Shown here piece by piece: positions 57,565 through 64,000 of a stretch of DNA of 64,000 bases. Within the stretch, counting starts at the first letter, position 1, and each line of letters begins with the position of its first letter. Made by a program: the position numbers and the translations under genes. Origin of the DNA: CBDBON01 sp965208395 (GTDB lineage: Bacteria > Chloroflexota > Dehalococcoidia > Lucifugimonadales > CBDBON01); NCBI GenBank assembly GCA_965208395.1, contig CBDBON010000003.1, forward strand, positions 372,001 through 436,000, in the 5' to 3' direction. The notes below the pieces were generated by a model. That model was given only the letters and a program-made list of their open reading frames with translations, had not been told where the DNA came from and ran no database searches.

Positions 57565-58554
57565 TTGACCCATCCGTCAGACCCCGCTACAGGACCGGCT
57601 GCCGGCGACGCCATCACCACGACCGCGCTCGTACGGGACTTCGGGTCCGTCCGCGCCGTCGACGGCGTCGACCTCAACGTCCGGGAGGGAGAGATGTTCG
57701 GCTTCCTGGGCCCCAACGGCGCGGGAAAGACCACCGTCATACGAATGCTGATAACCCTGCTCGCGCCCACCGCCGGGACGATCACGGTCGCGGGATTCGA
57801 CGGGGTGAGGGAGTCTAACCAGGTCAGGAGCCGGATAGGCGCCGCCCTGCAGGAGGCGGCCCTCGACGACAAGCAGACCGGCCGGGAGACCCTGAGACTT
57901 CAGGGAAGGCTCTACGGCCTCAGGACGCGCCAGATCCGGCAGCGGATAGCCGACCTGTCCGACCTGGTCGACATCGGAGAGGCTATGGACAGGCTCGTAG
58001 GCACATACTCGGGAGGCATGAAACGCCGTCTCGACCTTGCCGCCGCGCTCATACACCGGCCGGAGATCCTCTTCCTGGACGAGCCCACGACCGGGCTCGA
58101 CCCGATAAGCAGGGCCCGCATCTGGGAGGAGGTCCGCCGGATAAACGGCGACATGGGAGTCACCGTCTTCCTGACCACCCAGTACATGGAGGAGGCCGAC
58201 GCCCTGGCCGAGCGGGTCGGCATCATCGACCGGGGTCGGCTGGTGGCCCAGGGAACGCCGGCGGACCTGAAGAGGGCGAGAGGAGACGACCTGATCTTGG
58301 CGCGCATCGACGGCGACGTCGATGCGGCGGCCCGGGCCGTGGAGACGATCCCGACGGTGTCGAACGTGGAGGCCCGCGGCAGCGAGCTCACGATCAGCGT
58401 CGCCAACGGTGCGGCTCTGGTCAGCGCCGTCGCCCTCAGGCTGAGCGAGAGCGGGATTGACGTGGAGGAGCTGATCCTGCGCACCCCCACGCTCGACGAC
58501 GTGTTCCTACAGGTGACCGGCGCTCGATTCCAGGACGAGGAGAGAGGGGAATGA
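57565..58554 (+). CDS. ABC exporter ATP-binding protein, DrrA-like
   Basis: The 329-residue ATPase is related to DrrA-type multidrug and antibiotic exporters. Motifs: Walker A GFLGPNGAGKTTVIRML, signature GTYSGGMKRRLDLAAALIHR, Walker B ILFLDEPTTGLDPISRARIW, H-loop in VFLTTQYMEEADALAERV, and a DrrA-like C-terminal domain ending GARFQDEERGE. The TTG start at 57565 follows AGAGGAGA. It overlaps its permease gene by 4 bases, so both are expressed together. Export substrate unknown. Confidence 0.9.
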   Translation: MTHPSDPATGPAAGDAITTTALVRDFGSVRAVDGVDLNVREGEMFGFLGPNGAGKTTVIRMLITLLAPTAGTITVAGFDGVRESNQVRSRIGAALQEAALDDKQTGRETLRLQGRLYGLRTRQIRQRIADLSDLVDIGEAMDRLVGTYSGGMKRRLDLAAALIHRPEILFLDEPTTGLDPISRARIWEEVRRINGDMGVTVFLTTQYMEEADALAERVGIIDRGRLVAQGTPADLKRARGDDLILARIDGDVDAAARAVETIPTVSNVEARGSELTISVANGAALVSAVALRLSESGIDVEELILRTPTLDDVFLQVTGARFQDEERGE

Positions 58555-59345
58555 CCACAGGCACATCTGAAATCAAAGGCCGCAAGGCCGGCTTCCACTG
58601 GGACGTCCTGTCCGTCGGAGAGAGAGCGGTGCGACTCGTCATGAGAGACACCGAGACGACCATCCCCGCGCTCATGATCCCCGTCTTCATGTACGCCGTC
58701 ACCGTCGGCGCGCTCCAGGACTTCGCGGAGAGCATCCCCGGCATGGACTACCGCGCCTTCCAGTTGCCCGTGGCCCTCCTGTTCGCCGTCACCGGAATCT
58801 CACGCGCCATAACGGTCGTCACTGACATCCAGACCGGCTACTTCGACCGTCTGGTCATCACTCCGGTCAACCGCCTGGCGCTCCTGATCGGACTGATGGC
58901 CGCCGACTTCGCCCTGATCGTCGTCCTCACGGCGCCGGTGGTGATCATGGGCCACGTAGTGGGTGTCAGCTTCGAGACCGGCGTGCCCGGCATCCTCGTC
59001 TTTATGCTCCTCGCCGGACTATGGGGGCTGATCTTCGCCGGCTTCCCCTACGCCATCGCTCTCAAGACGGGCAATCCCGCCGCCGTCAACCTCAGCTTCC
59101 TGCTCTTCTTCCCCTTCCTGTTCACCACCACGCTCTTCCTGCCGCAGGAGGCGATGACCGGCTGGCTGGCCACAATCGCCGATTACAACCCGATCACCTA
59201 CCTCCTGGCAGCGCTCCGCTCCCTCGTATCGGAGGGCTGGGAGCCGGTCGTTCTGCTCAGAGGCGTCGCCGCGATCTTCGGCGTGGGAGTAGTCAGCACA
59301 GGGCTCGCCTTCGCCGCCCTCAAGGGCCGCGCCACCAGGAAGTGA
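58551..59345 (+). CDS. ABC-2 permease, DrrB-like
   Basis: This 264-residue membrane protein has six predicted helices, starting with DTETTIPALMIPVFMYAVTV, with ADFALIVVLTAPVVIMGHVV, LLFFPFLFTTTLFLP and GVAAIFGVGVVSTGLAFAAL among them. It is the partner permease of the ATPase at 57565-58554 (4-base overlap). Resistance or lipid export is possible but not proven. Repeat copy G follows 48 bases after the stop. Confidence 0.88.
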   Translation: MTTGTSEIKGRKAGFHWDVLSVGERAVRLVMRDTETTIPALMIPVFMYAVTVGALQDFAESIPGMDYRAFQLPVALLFAVTGISRAITVVTDIQTGYFDRLVITPVNRLALLIGLMAADFALIVVLTAPVVIMGHVVGVSFETGVPGILVFMLLAGLWGLIFAGFPYAIALKTGNPAAVNLSFLLFFPFLFTTTLFLPQEAMTGWLATIADYNPITYLLAALRSLVSEGWEPVVLLRGVAAIFGVGVVSTGLAFAALKGRATRK

Positions 59346-59392
59346 CTACCTGTCCTTGGCGGCCAGGTGGACGGAGCGGAGTCTCTTGCCTT

Positions 59393-59436
59393 CTTCCCCC
59401 GGCTCCGCGGGGGGAAGATTGAGATGAGGGTCTCCC
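59393..59436 (+). repeat. palindromic repeat family, copy G
   Basis: CTTCCCCCGGCTCCGCGGGG, then GGAAGATTGAGATGAGGGT, is a close copy in the 110-base gap between the permease and the SDR gene. The stem is one base longer than in copies D and F. Confidence 0.75.
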
Positions 59437-59455
59437 CGGCTCCGCAAGGGCGCTG

Positions 59456-60211
59456 CTACGCCGTGCCCTCCTCGGACGTGAAGTCTCGTAGGTAGGTCGG
59501 CCTGATTATGAGCTCCGGGACGGTCGTCCGGTCCGAGAGACCGGCGATCATGGCTATCGCCTCCGCCACGTCGTCGACCGTCGCCATCGTCTCGCGGGCC
59601 TCGCTGTCCGGGACCACCGGCCGGGCGTCCAGGGTGGGCGTGTCCACCTCTCCGGGTATCACGACGCTCGCCCGGATGCCGGTGTTCTTGAACTCGTAGT
59701 TCAGGAACCCGGTGAAGTTGATCAGCCCGGCCTTCGCCGCGCTGTACACCATGCCGCCTATCAGCCCGGGGCTGACCCCGGCCATCGAGGAGACGTTGAT
59801 GATGGTGCCCCTGCCCGCCTCGAGCATCGACGGGACCACAGCCTGCGCGCAGAAGATGGCGCCGAGGAGATTGGTGCCGAGCACGCTCTGCATCTCCTCG
59901 GGAGTCGTGGTCAGCAGCTTGCGGTGGGGAGAGCTGTGTCCGGCATTATTGACCAGCACGTCGATGCGGCCAAACCGGTCGACGACGTCCTTCGCCATGG
60001 CGTTGACGGCAGCGTGGTCCTGCACGTCGAGATCGTACGCCTCCGCGCTTCCGCCGCTCCCGCATATCCGCTCCTGTACCTCGTCGAGCTTCGACCGCGT
60101 TCTTCCGACGAGCACCATGCGGGCTCCGGCGTCGGCCATCAACAGGGCCGCCGCTCTGCCGATACCGCTCCCCGCTCCGGTCATGATGCAAACCTGGTCA
60201 TTCAGGGACAT
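59456..60211 (-). CDS. SDR family oxidoreductase
   Basis: The 251-residue short-chain dehydrogenase has the canonical cofactor loop GAGSGIGRAAALLMADAGA, VLVNNAGHSS, the catalytic Ser in IINVSSMAGVSPG, YSAAKAGLINFT (Tyr-x3-Lys) and ASVVIPGEVDTP. It resembles 3-oxoacyl-ACP reductase-like enzymes; the substrate is unknown. Unlike the SDR at 28122, the TGxxxGxG motif is intact. It follows the DmpA-like gene on the same strand after 52 bases. Confidence 0.87.
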   Translation of the reverse strand: MSLNDQVCIMTGAGSGIGRAAALLMADAGARMVLVGRTRSKLDEVQERICGSGGSAEAYDLDVQDHAAVNAMAKDVVDRFGRIDVLVNNAGHSSPHRKLLTTTPEEMQSVLGTNLLGAIFCAQAVVPSMLEAGRGTIINVSSMAGVSPGLIGGMVYSAAKAGLINFTGFLNYEFKNTGIRASVVIPGEVDTPTLDARPVVPDSEARETMATVDDVAEAIAMIAGLSDRTTVPELIIRPTYLRDFTSEEGTA

Positions 60212-60263
60212 GGTAAATCCTCGATGGACGTGTTCCGGTGCCTTCCAATCTCTTTCAAGTCGA

Positions 60264-61328
60264 TCAGCCGGGACTGGACGTCAGGAGCTCAGACAGGTCT
60301 TCTATGGGTATCGCGTGACGCACGTTGCCGTCCCTGCCGATCATCGTCTCGGCGCGCAGCAGCGAGTTGATTATCGCCTCCTCGGTCGCCTCCACGGCGC
60401 CCCTGAAGAACGGGTCCAGGTGGGCATCATCGACGTCGGGCCGCTCCACGGAGTTGGAGAAGGCTATCACGAAGTCGCCGCTGGCGTGACTTGCGATGGC
60501 GCCCATGCGGCCCAGACCGAAGGTTGCCCGCCGGGCGATGCGTCCGAGCTGGCGCGCCGTAACCCGCGCGTCAGTCGCCACCACGATGATTATCGACCCT
60601 CCTACCTCCTCCTGCACGCCGAGAGGCACGATATGCGCTCCCACCTCCCGGCCGGCGATCCGAAGCTCCTTGGGATTGCCGGTGTTTGTCAGCGTCATGA
60701 CCCCTATCGTGTTCTCCCCATAGGGTCCCTCGCAGATCCTCGAAGAGGTGCCGATGCCTCCCTTCCACCCGAAGCCGGTCATGCCGGTGCCCGCACCGAC
60801 GTTCCCCTCCTCCGTGTTCGGGGAGGTAGCCGATTCGAGTGCCTCGAACACATGCTCGTGGCGGACGTGCCGACTGAGTATGTCGTTGAGAAAGCTGTCG
60901 TTACACTCCCCGACAACCGGGTTGAAGGAGTATATGCCCGGATTATCGGTCGCGAGGTAGTCTACGAGAGCGTCCGCGACCACCCAGGTGTTGAGCGTGT
61001 TGGTCAGCCCGATGGGACTCTCGATGACGCCGAGCTCCGCGATCTGGGCCAGCCCCACGGCCTTGCCGAAACCGTTGATCACGTGGACCGCTCCGGTGAC
61101 CTTCTGGCGGAAGATGTTGCCCCCGTGCGGGCGGATGATGGTGACCCCGGTCCGTATCGGCCCTCGGCCCAGCTCGAGAGCGCCGTCGCCCTGGACCAGA
61201 GTCACATGCCCCACGCTCACGCCCGGCACGTCCGTGATCGTATTCCGGGGGCCGGGGCTCAACAGCCCTATTCCAAGGCCCAGGTCGGTCGCGCGCGGCC
61301 GCGTGCTTCCCGGCAGCCTACCAACCAT
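60264..61328 (-). CDS. P1/S58 family peptidase (DmpA-type L-aminopeptidase/D-esterase)
   Basis: The 354-residue precursor belongs to peptidase family S58, which self-cleaves and hydrolyses N-terminal residues from L- or D-peptides and esters. Landmarks are the early ITDVPGVSVGHVTL, VGAGTGMTGFGWKGGIGTSS and the autoproteolysis site EEVGGSIIIVVATDARV, whose Gly-Ser (nucleophile Ser near residue 245) matches DmpA. The ATG at 61328 follows GAGAGGATC. It may liberate residues from recalcitrant peptides. It sits between endonuclease IV and the SDR gene on the same strand. Confidence 0.85.
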   Translation of the reverse strand: MVGRLPGSTRPRATDLGLGIGLLSPGPRNTITDVPGVSVGHVTLVQGDGALELGRGPIRTGVTIIRPHGGNIFRQKVTGAVHVINGFGKAVGLAQIAELGVIESPIGLTNTLNTWVVADALVDYLATDNPGIYSFNPVVGECNDSFLNDILSRHVRHEHVFEALESATSPNTEEGNVGAGTGMTGFGWKGGIGTSSRICEGPYGENTIGVMTLTNTGNPKELRIAGREVGAHIVPLGVQEEVGGSIIIVVATDARVTARQLGRIARRATFGLGRMGAIASHASGDFVIAFSNSVERPDVDDAHLDPFFRGAVEATEEAIINSLLRAETMIGRDGNVRHAIPIEDLSELLTSSPG

Positions 61329-61361
61329 GAAGTGATCCTCTCAGCACGTTTGCGGAAGTCA

Positions 61362-62216
61362 TCAAGCAGACAGGCCCAGCTTCGTCCTGATCGCCTTGAT
61401 CCTGTCCATATTTTCCTTGTCCGGACCCTTCTTGTCGAACCCGGGCACCTCGAGGATGAACGGGACGTCCCCGAAGGCCCCGTGGCCCATTATCACTTCG
61501 AATCCGGTAGCTCCTATGTACCCTTCGCCGATGTTCTCGTGTCGGTCTATCCCCGAGCCGTACTCCACCTTGGCGTCGTTTGCGTGCACGCATACGAGCT
61601 TGGAGAGGCCGATCTCCCGGTCGAACTCATCCATCACCTCGTCGATAGAGTCCGGGTCCGCCAGATTGTATCCGGCTGCGAAGCAGTGCTCCGTATCCAG
61701 ACACGTCTCGAACTGCGGGTGGTCTACCGCCTCGATCAGCTGGCCTATCTCGTTGAAGGAAGAGCCAACGTGGTGTCCCATGCCGGCGCTGTTCTCGACG
61801 AGCAGCCGAACGCCCTCGGGGCTCCGGTCCAGCACCTCCTTAAGGGCGTCGGCAGCCTGTCCCAGGACGGCGTCGAAGCCCGCTCCCTTGTGACTGCCGC
61901 CGTGAAAGATCACTCCGGCGGCGCCAATCCGACCGGCGGCCACCATGTGCTCGACGAGCGACTCTATCGATTTCCGCACCAGCTCAGCCGTGCCGCCCAC
62001 GTTCACGAGGTAGCTGGCGTGCAGGAAGGTAGGGCCTATGCCCGTCTCCTCCTCCTTGGCCTTGAATCCCTCGATCTCCTTGTCGGTGGGCTGACGGAAC
62101 CTCCATGCCCTTGGCGACGAGGCGAAAATCTGGATCGTCTCCGCGCCGATCCCAAGCGCGCGGTCGATCGCTTTTGGGAGCCCTCCGGATGCCGAAACGT
62201 GGGCGCCTAGCTTCAT
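61362..62216 (-). CDS. nfo: endonuclease IV (apurinic/apyrimidinic endonuclease)
   Basis: Nfo cuts at abasic sites and acts as a 3' phosphatase in base excision repair. The 284-residue product has LGAHVSASGG, and all nine zinc-ligand sites seem present: FLHASYLVN, VIFHGGSHKG, LLVENSAGMG, CLDTEHCFAAGY, VCVHANDAK, GIDRHENIGEG and FILEVPG. Variation from the usual CLDTCH and HLND motifs is noted. ATG 62216 follows AAGGAG, and GTG 62225 is an alternative. The gene is divergent from the MDR gene at 62351. Confidence 0.93.
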   Translation of the reverse strand: MKLGAHVSASGGLPKAIDRALGIGAETIQIFASSPRAWRFRQPTDKEIEGFKAKEEETGIGPTFLHASYLVNVGGTAELVRKSIESLVEHMVAAGRIGAAGVIFHGGSHKGAGFDAVLGQAADALKEVLDRSPEGVRLLVENSAGMGHHVGSSFNEIGQLIEAVDHPQFETCLDTEHCFAAGYNLADPDSIDEVMDEFDREIGLSKLVCVHANDAKVEYGSGIDRHENIGEGYIGATGFEVIMGHGAFGDVPFILEVPGFDKKGPDKENMDRIKAIRTKLGLSA

Positions 62217-62304
62217 GTGAGCCACTCCTTGTATCTAGAGATCACGGCTGCCGTCCCTGTTACCATCCGGGCAGCGCGGGGGATATATGGCCTACTCTTC
62301 CGTG

Positions 62305-62333
62305 TTGCCCAACAATACCGGCTAACCTATAAT
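62305..62333 (+). promoter_or_regulatory. strong predicted promoter of the MDR gene at 62351
   Basis: TTGCCC (62305-62310), a 17-base spacer and a perfect TATAAT (62328-62333). The predicted start is near 62340, about 11 bases before the TTG start codon. Confidence 0.55.
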
Positions 62334-62350
62334 CGCCGCAAGGTCTCCAT

Positions 62351-63388
62351 TTGAAAGCTCTGGTCATCGACAGACCCGGCGACCCGCCCTCAATGGCCGT
62401 CAGAGAGGTCGAGACGCCCTCGCCGGGGCCCGGCGAGGCACTGGTCGAAGTGGCGGCCTGCGGCCTGTGCCACCACGACGTTTCCGTGATGAGCGGGATC
62501 CTCCGCAGGGGCATCGAGCCGAACGTCATCCTAGGACACGAGATAAGCGGCCGGGTCGTGGACATCGGAAGCTCGGTCACGACACTCTCGGTCGGCGATC
62601 GGGTGGTATCCACGCTCACGACCTTCTGCTCCCGCTGTGGCCGCTGTAGCGCCGGATACGACTACCGATGTGTCGATAGCCGTGGGGTGGGACACTCGGT
62701 TGACGGCGGGTTCGCACAGTTCGTCTGCCTCCCGGCAGCCTCGCTGGCGCCGGTCCCGGACAGTATCGAGCCAGAAGCCGCCGCCCTGCTCGCCTGTCCG
62801 ACCGGGGTAGCCCTGCGCGGGCTACGAGACGTTGCGGCCGTTCGGCCCGGTGAGACGGTCGCGGTAGTAGGGGCAGGAGGTGGGCTGGGAGCTCATTGCC
62901 TGCTCGTGGCGGCCCATCTGCAAGCGAGGGTGATCGCGGTGACGACCTCGCCCTTCAAGGCCGATCGTCTGGAGGCGCTCGGCGTCGGCGACGTCATGGT
63001 CGCCGACGGAATAGACGTCTCGGACCTGGTTCTCGCTCTCACCCAGGACAGAGGCGCAGACGTGGTGGTCAACCCCGTGGGTTCGGCCCTGTTCGACTCC
63101 TGCGTGAGAAGCCTGGCTCAATTCGGCCGGATGTTGCTGCTCGGTGAGGTCGGGCCGACCACCAGCGACGTCAGGCTGCCTGAGCTCCTGTTCAGAGACG
63201 CCAGCGTACTAAGCTCGACCGGCGCAGGACGCCGTCATGTCGTGGCAGCAACCGAGATGGTGCAAGCGGGACATGTGAGGCCGGTGGCGTCGATGCGGAT
63301 GGACCTGGAAGATGCCGCCGAGGCGTACCGACTCGTGCGCAGCCGGGAGAGCTTCGGACGGATCGTCCTCATACCCCCGCCGCCCTGA
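62351..63388 (+). CDS. zinc-dependent alcohol dehydrogenase (MDR superfamily)
   Basis: The 345-residue medium-chain dehydrogenase has the catalytic-zinc site CGLCHHDVSVMSG and GHEISGRVVDIG, the structural-zinc loop CSRCGRCSAGYDYRC, and the Rossmann motif VVGAGGGLGAHCLLVA. Start is TTG 62351 with AAGG upstream; the preceding TATAAT promoter is well placed. Substrate is unknown; homologues oxidise alcohols, threonine or polyols. It converges with the secF gene. Confidence 0.87.
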   Translation: MKALVIDRPGDPPSMAVREVETPSPGPGEALVEVAACGLCHHDVSVMSGILRRGIEPNVILGHEISGRVVDIGSSVTTLSVGDRVVSTLTTFCSRCGRCSAGYDYRCVDSRGVGHSVDGGFAQFVCLPAASLAPVPDSIEPEAAALLACPTGVALRGLRDVAAVRPGETVAVVGAGGGLGAHCLLVAAHLQARVIAVTTSPFKADRLEALGVGDVMVADGIDVSDLVLALTQDRGADVVVNPVGSALFDSCVRSLAQFGRMLLLGEVGPTTSDVRLPELLFRDASVLSSTGAGRRHVVAATEMVQAGHVRPVASMRMDLEDAAEAYRLVRSRESFGRIVLIPPPP

Positions 63389-63400
63389 TCGCTTCGCTCT

Positions 63401-64000
63401 CTACGCAGCGCTCCGGAAGGTCATGCGCCGCCACACGCGGCCGAAGTCTCCGGACTCCCAGGCGACCAGCACCTGACTGGCGATTCCGATCGAGCTGTAC
63501 GTTCCGGCGACCACGCCGACGACCAGGACGAGCAGGAACGTCCGGATCGTCGAACCACCGAACAGCAGAAGCGCAAGAAGCGTGAACAGGAGAGTCAGGC
63601 TGGTGTTCAGCGACCTACCCATCGTCTCCGATATGCTCAGATTGACCACCTCGTTGAAGTCTCTATTCGGATAGAGGAGGACATTCTCGCGTACCTTGTC
63701 GAACACCACGATGGTGTCGTTCACGCTATAGCCGATAACGGTAACGATAGCGAAGAGGAAGAAGGTGTTCACCTCTATGTCTAGCAGCTCGCCCAAAATG
63801 GCGAACACTCCGATCACGATGACCGTGTCGTGTACGAGCGCCGCTATGGCCGCCGTACCATATCTGAACGGGCTGGGCACGTTCCTGAAGGCCCACCATA
63901 TGTATATGAAGATTAGCACCGCTGCGGCGAGCACTGCCCAGAGCGCGTTGGTGACGGTCTCGCTTGCGACGACCGGCGACACGAGATCAGCGGACAGCAC
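63401..64000 (-). CDS. secF: protein-export membrane protein SecF, C-terminal part
   Basis: SecF works with SecD to drive the late stages of protein translocation. The 199 residues visible (the gene enters from beyond the window) contain five membrane segments, including AALVHDTVIVIGVFAILGEL, FFLFAIVTVIGYSVNDTIVV with the family motif VVFDKVRENV, and SLNTSLTLLFTLLALLLFGG. The C-terminus FGRVWRRMTFRSAA completes the protein. The gene converges with the MDR gene with a 12-base gap, and its N-terminus lies outside the window. Confidence 0.92.
   Translation of the reverse strand: MLSADLVSPVVASETVTNALWAVLAAAVLIFIYIWWAFRNVPSPFRYGTAAIAALVHDTVIVIGVFAILGELLDIEVNTFFLFAIVTVIGYSVNDTIVVFDKVRENVLLYPNRDFNEVVNLSISETMGRSLNTSLTLLFTLLALLLFGGSTIRTFLLVLVVGVVAGTYSSIGIASQVLVAWESGDFGRVWRRMTFRSAA

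Noticed and set aside
59712..62210. An 832-residue open frame on the plus strand across the SDR, DmpA-like and Nfo genes
   Set aside because: It is antisense to three well-supported minus-strand genes with family motifs, has arginine/histidine-rich composition typical of a shadow frame and no domain.

Overview
This window is probably part of a Chloroflexota genome, most likely a marine Dehalococcoidia/SAR202-type lineage. The evidence is a pair of very large membrane proteins of the Agl23 and Chlor_Arch_YYY (DUF2298) families, which are typical of Chloroflexi and Archaea, together with NHL-propeller paralogues, a standalone RAM/AsnC domain protein, a GYD protein and a broad set of SDR, MDR, amidohydrolase and 2-hydroxyacid dehydrogenase genes. 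The sequence is GC-rich and gene-dense, with many GTG/TTG starts. No rRNA, tRNA, CRISPR array or complete insertion sequence was seen. The taxonomy is inference.

Layout. 0-4 kb (+): ribosome hibernation factor, glyA, and two adjacent genes equal to the two halves of eukaryotic D-glutamate cyclase. 3.8-5.6 kb (-): coiled-coil protein, coaD, rsmD. 5.7-7.1 kb (+): a DsbA/FrnE-like protein whose first active-site cysteine codon is UGA, followed by a well-placed bacterial SECIS-like hairpin, then rnc. 7.1-15.8 kb (-): mutS, then a NuoE/NuoF/molybdopterin subunit/flavin reductase operon ending in a clear intrinsic terminator. 15.8-25.9 kb (-): FAD oxidoreductase, UPF0104 membrane protein, the Agl23-like and YYY proteins, ftsY, a sortase, a zinc-ribbon miniprotein and thpR.

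26-44.5 kb is a metabolic region: FIST sensor, amidohydrolase, SDR, alpha/beta hydrolase, MDR, D-2-hydroxyacid dehydrogenase divergent from a LarA-like protein, a dihydroorotate dehydrogenase, a GYD protein, two NHL propellers flanking ribokinase and a HAD phosphatase, an orphan xanthine-dehydrogenase-type large subunit and an orphan groEL. 44.6-48.8 kb: an ABC/Gld-like operon with a permease-GldG fusion. 49-56 kb: gyrB, a cysteine-synthase family gene, ligA and recF. 56.2-57.5 kb: a small island with a decayed mcrC tail, a phage-like helix-turn-helix gene and a coupled unknown gene. 57.5-64 kb: a Drr-like ABC exporter, SDR, DmpA-type peptidase, endonuclease IV, MDR and the C-terminal part of secF.

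The most interesting signals are: (1) the candidate selenocysteine DsbA-like protein with its SECIS; (2) a family of seven same-orientation palindromic repeats at 35.8-59.4 kb that supplies the last codons and stop of some genes; (3) a 38-bp dispersed sequence shared between the 5' end of the island helix-turn-helix gene and a gene-free region 24 kb away; (4) a formate-dehydrogenase-like subunit without the metal-ligand Cys/Sec; and (5) recF with no canonical start codon upstream of its Walker A motif.
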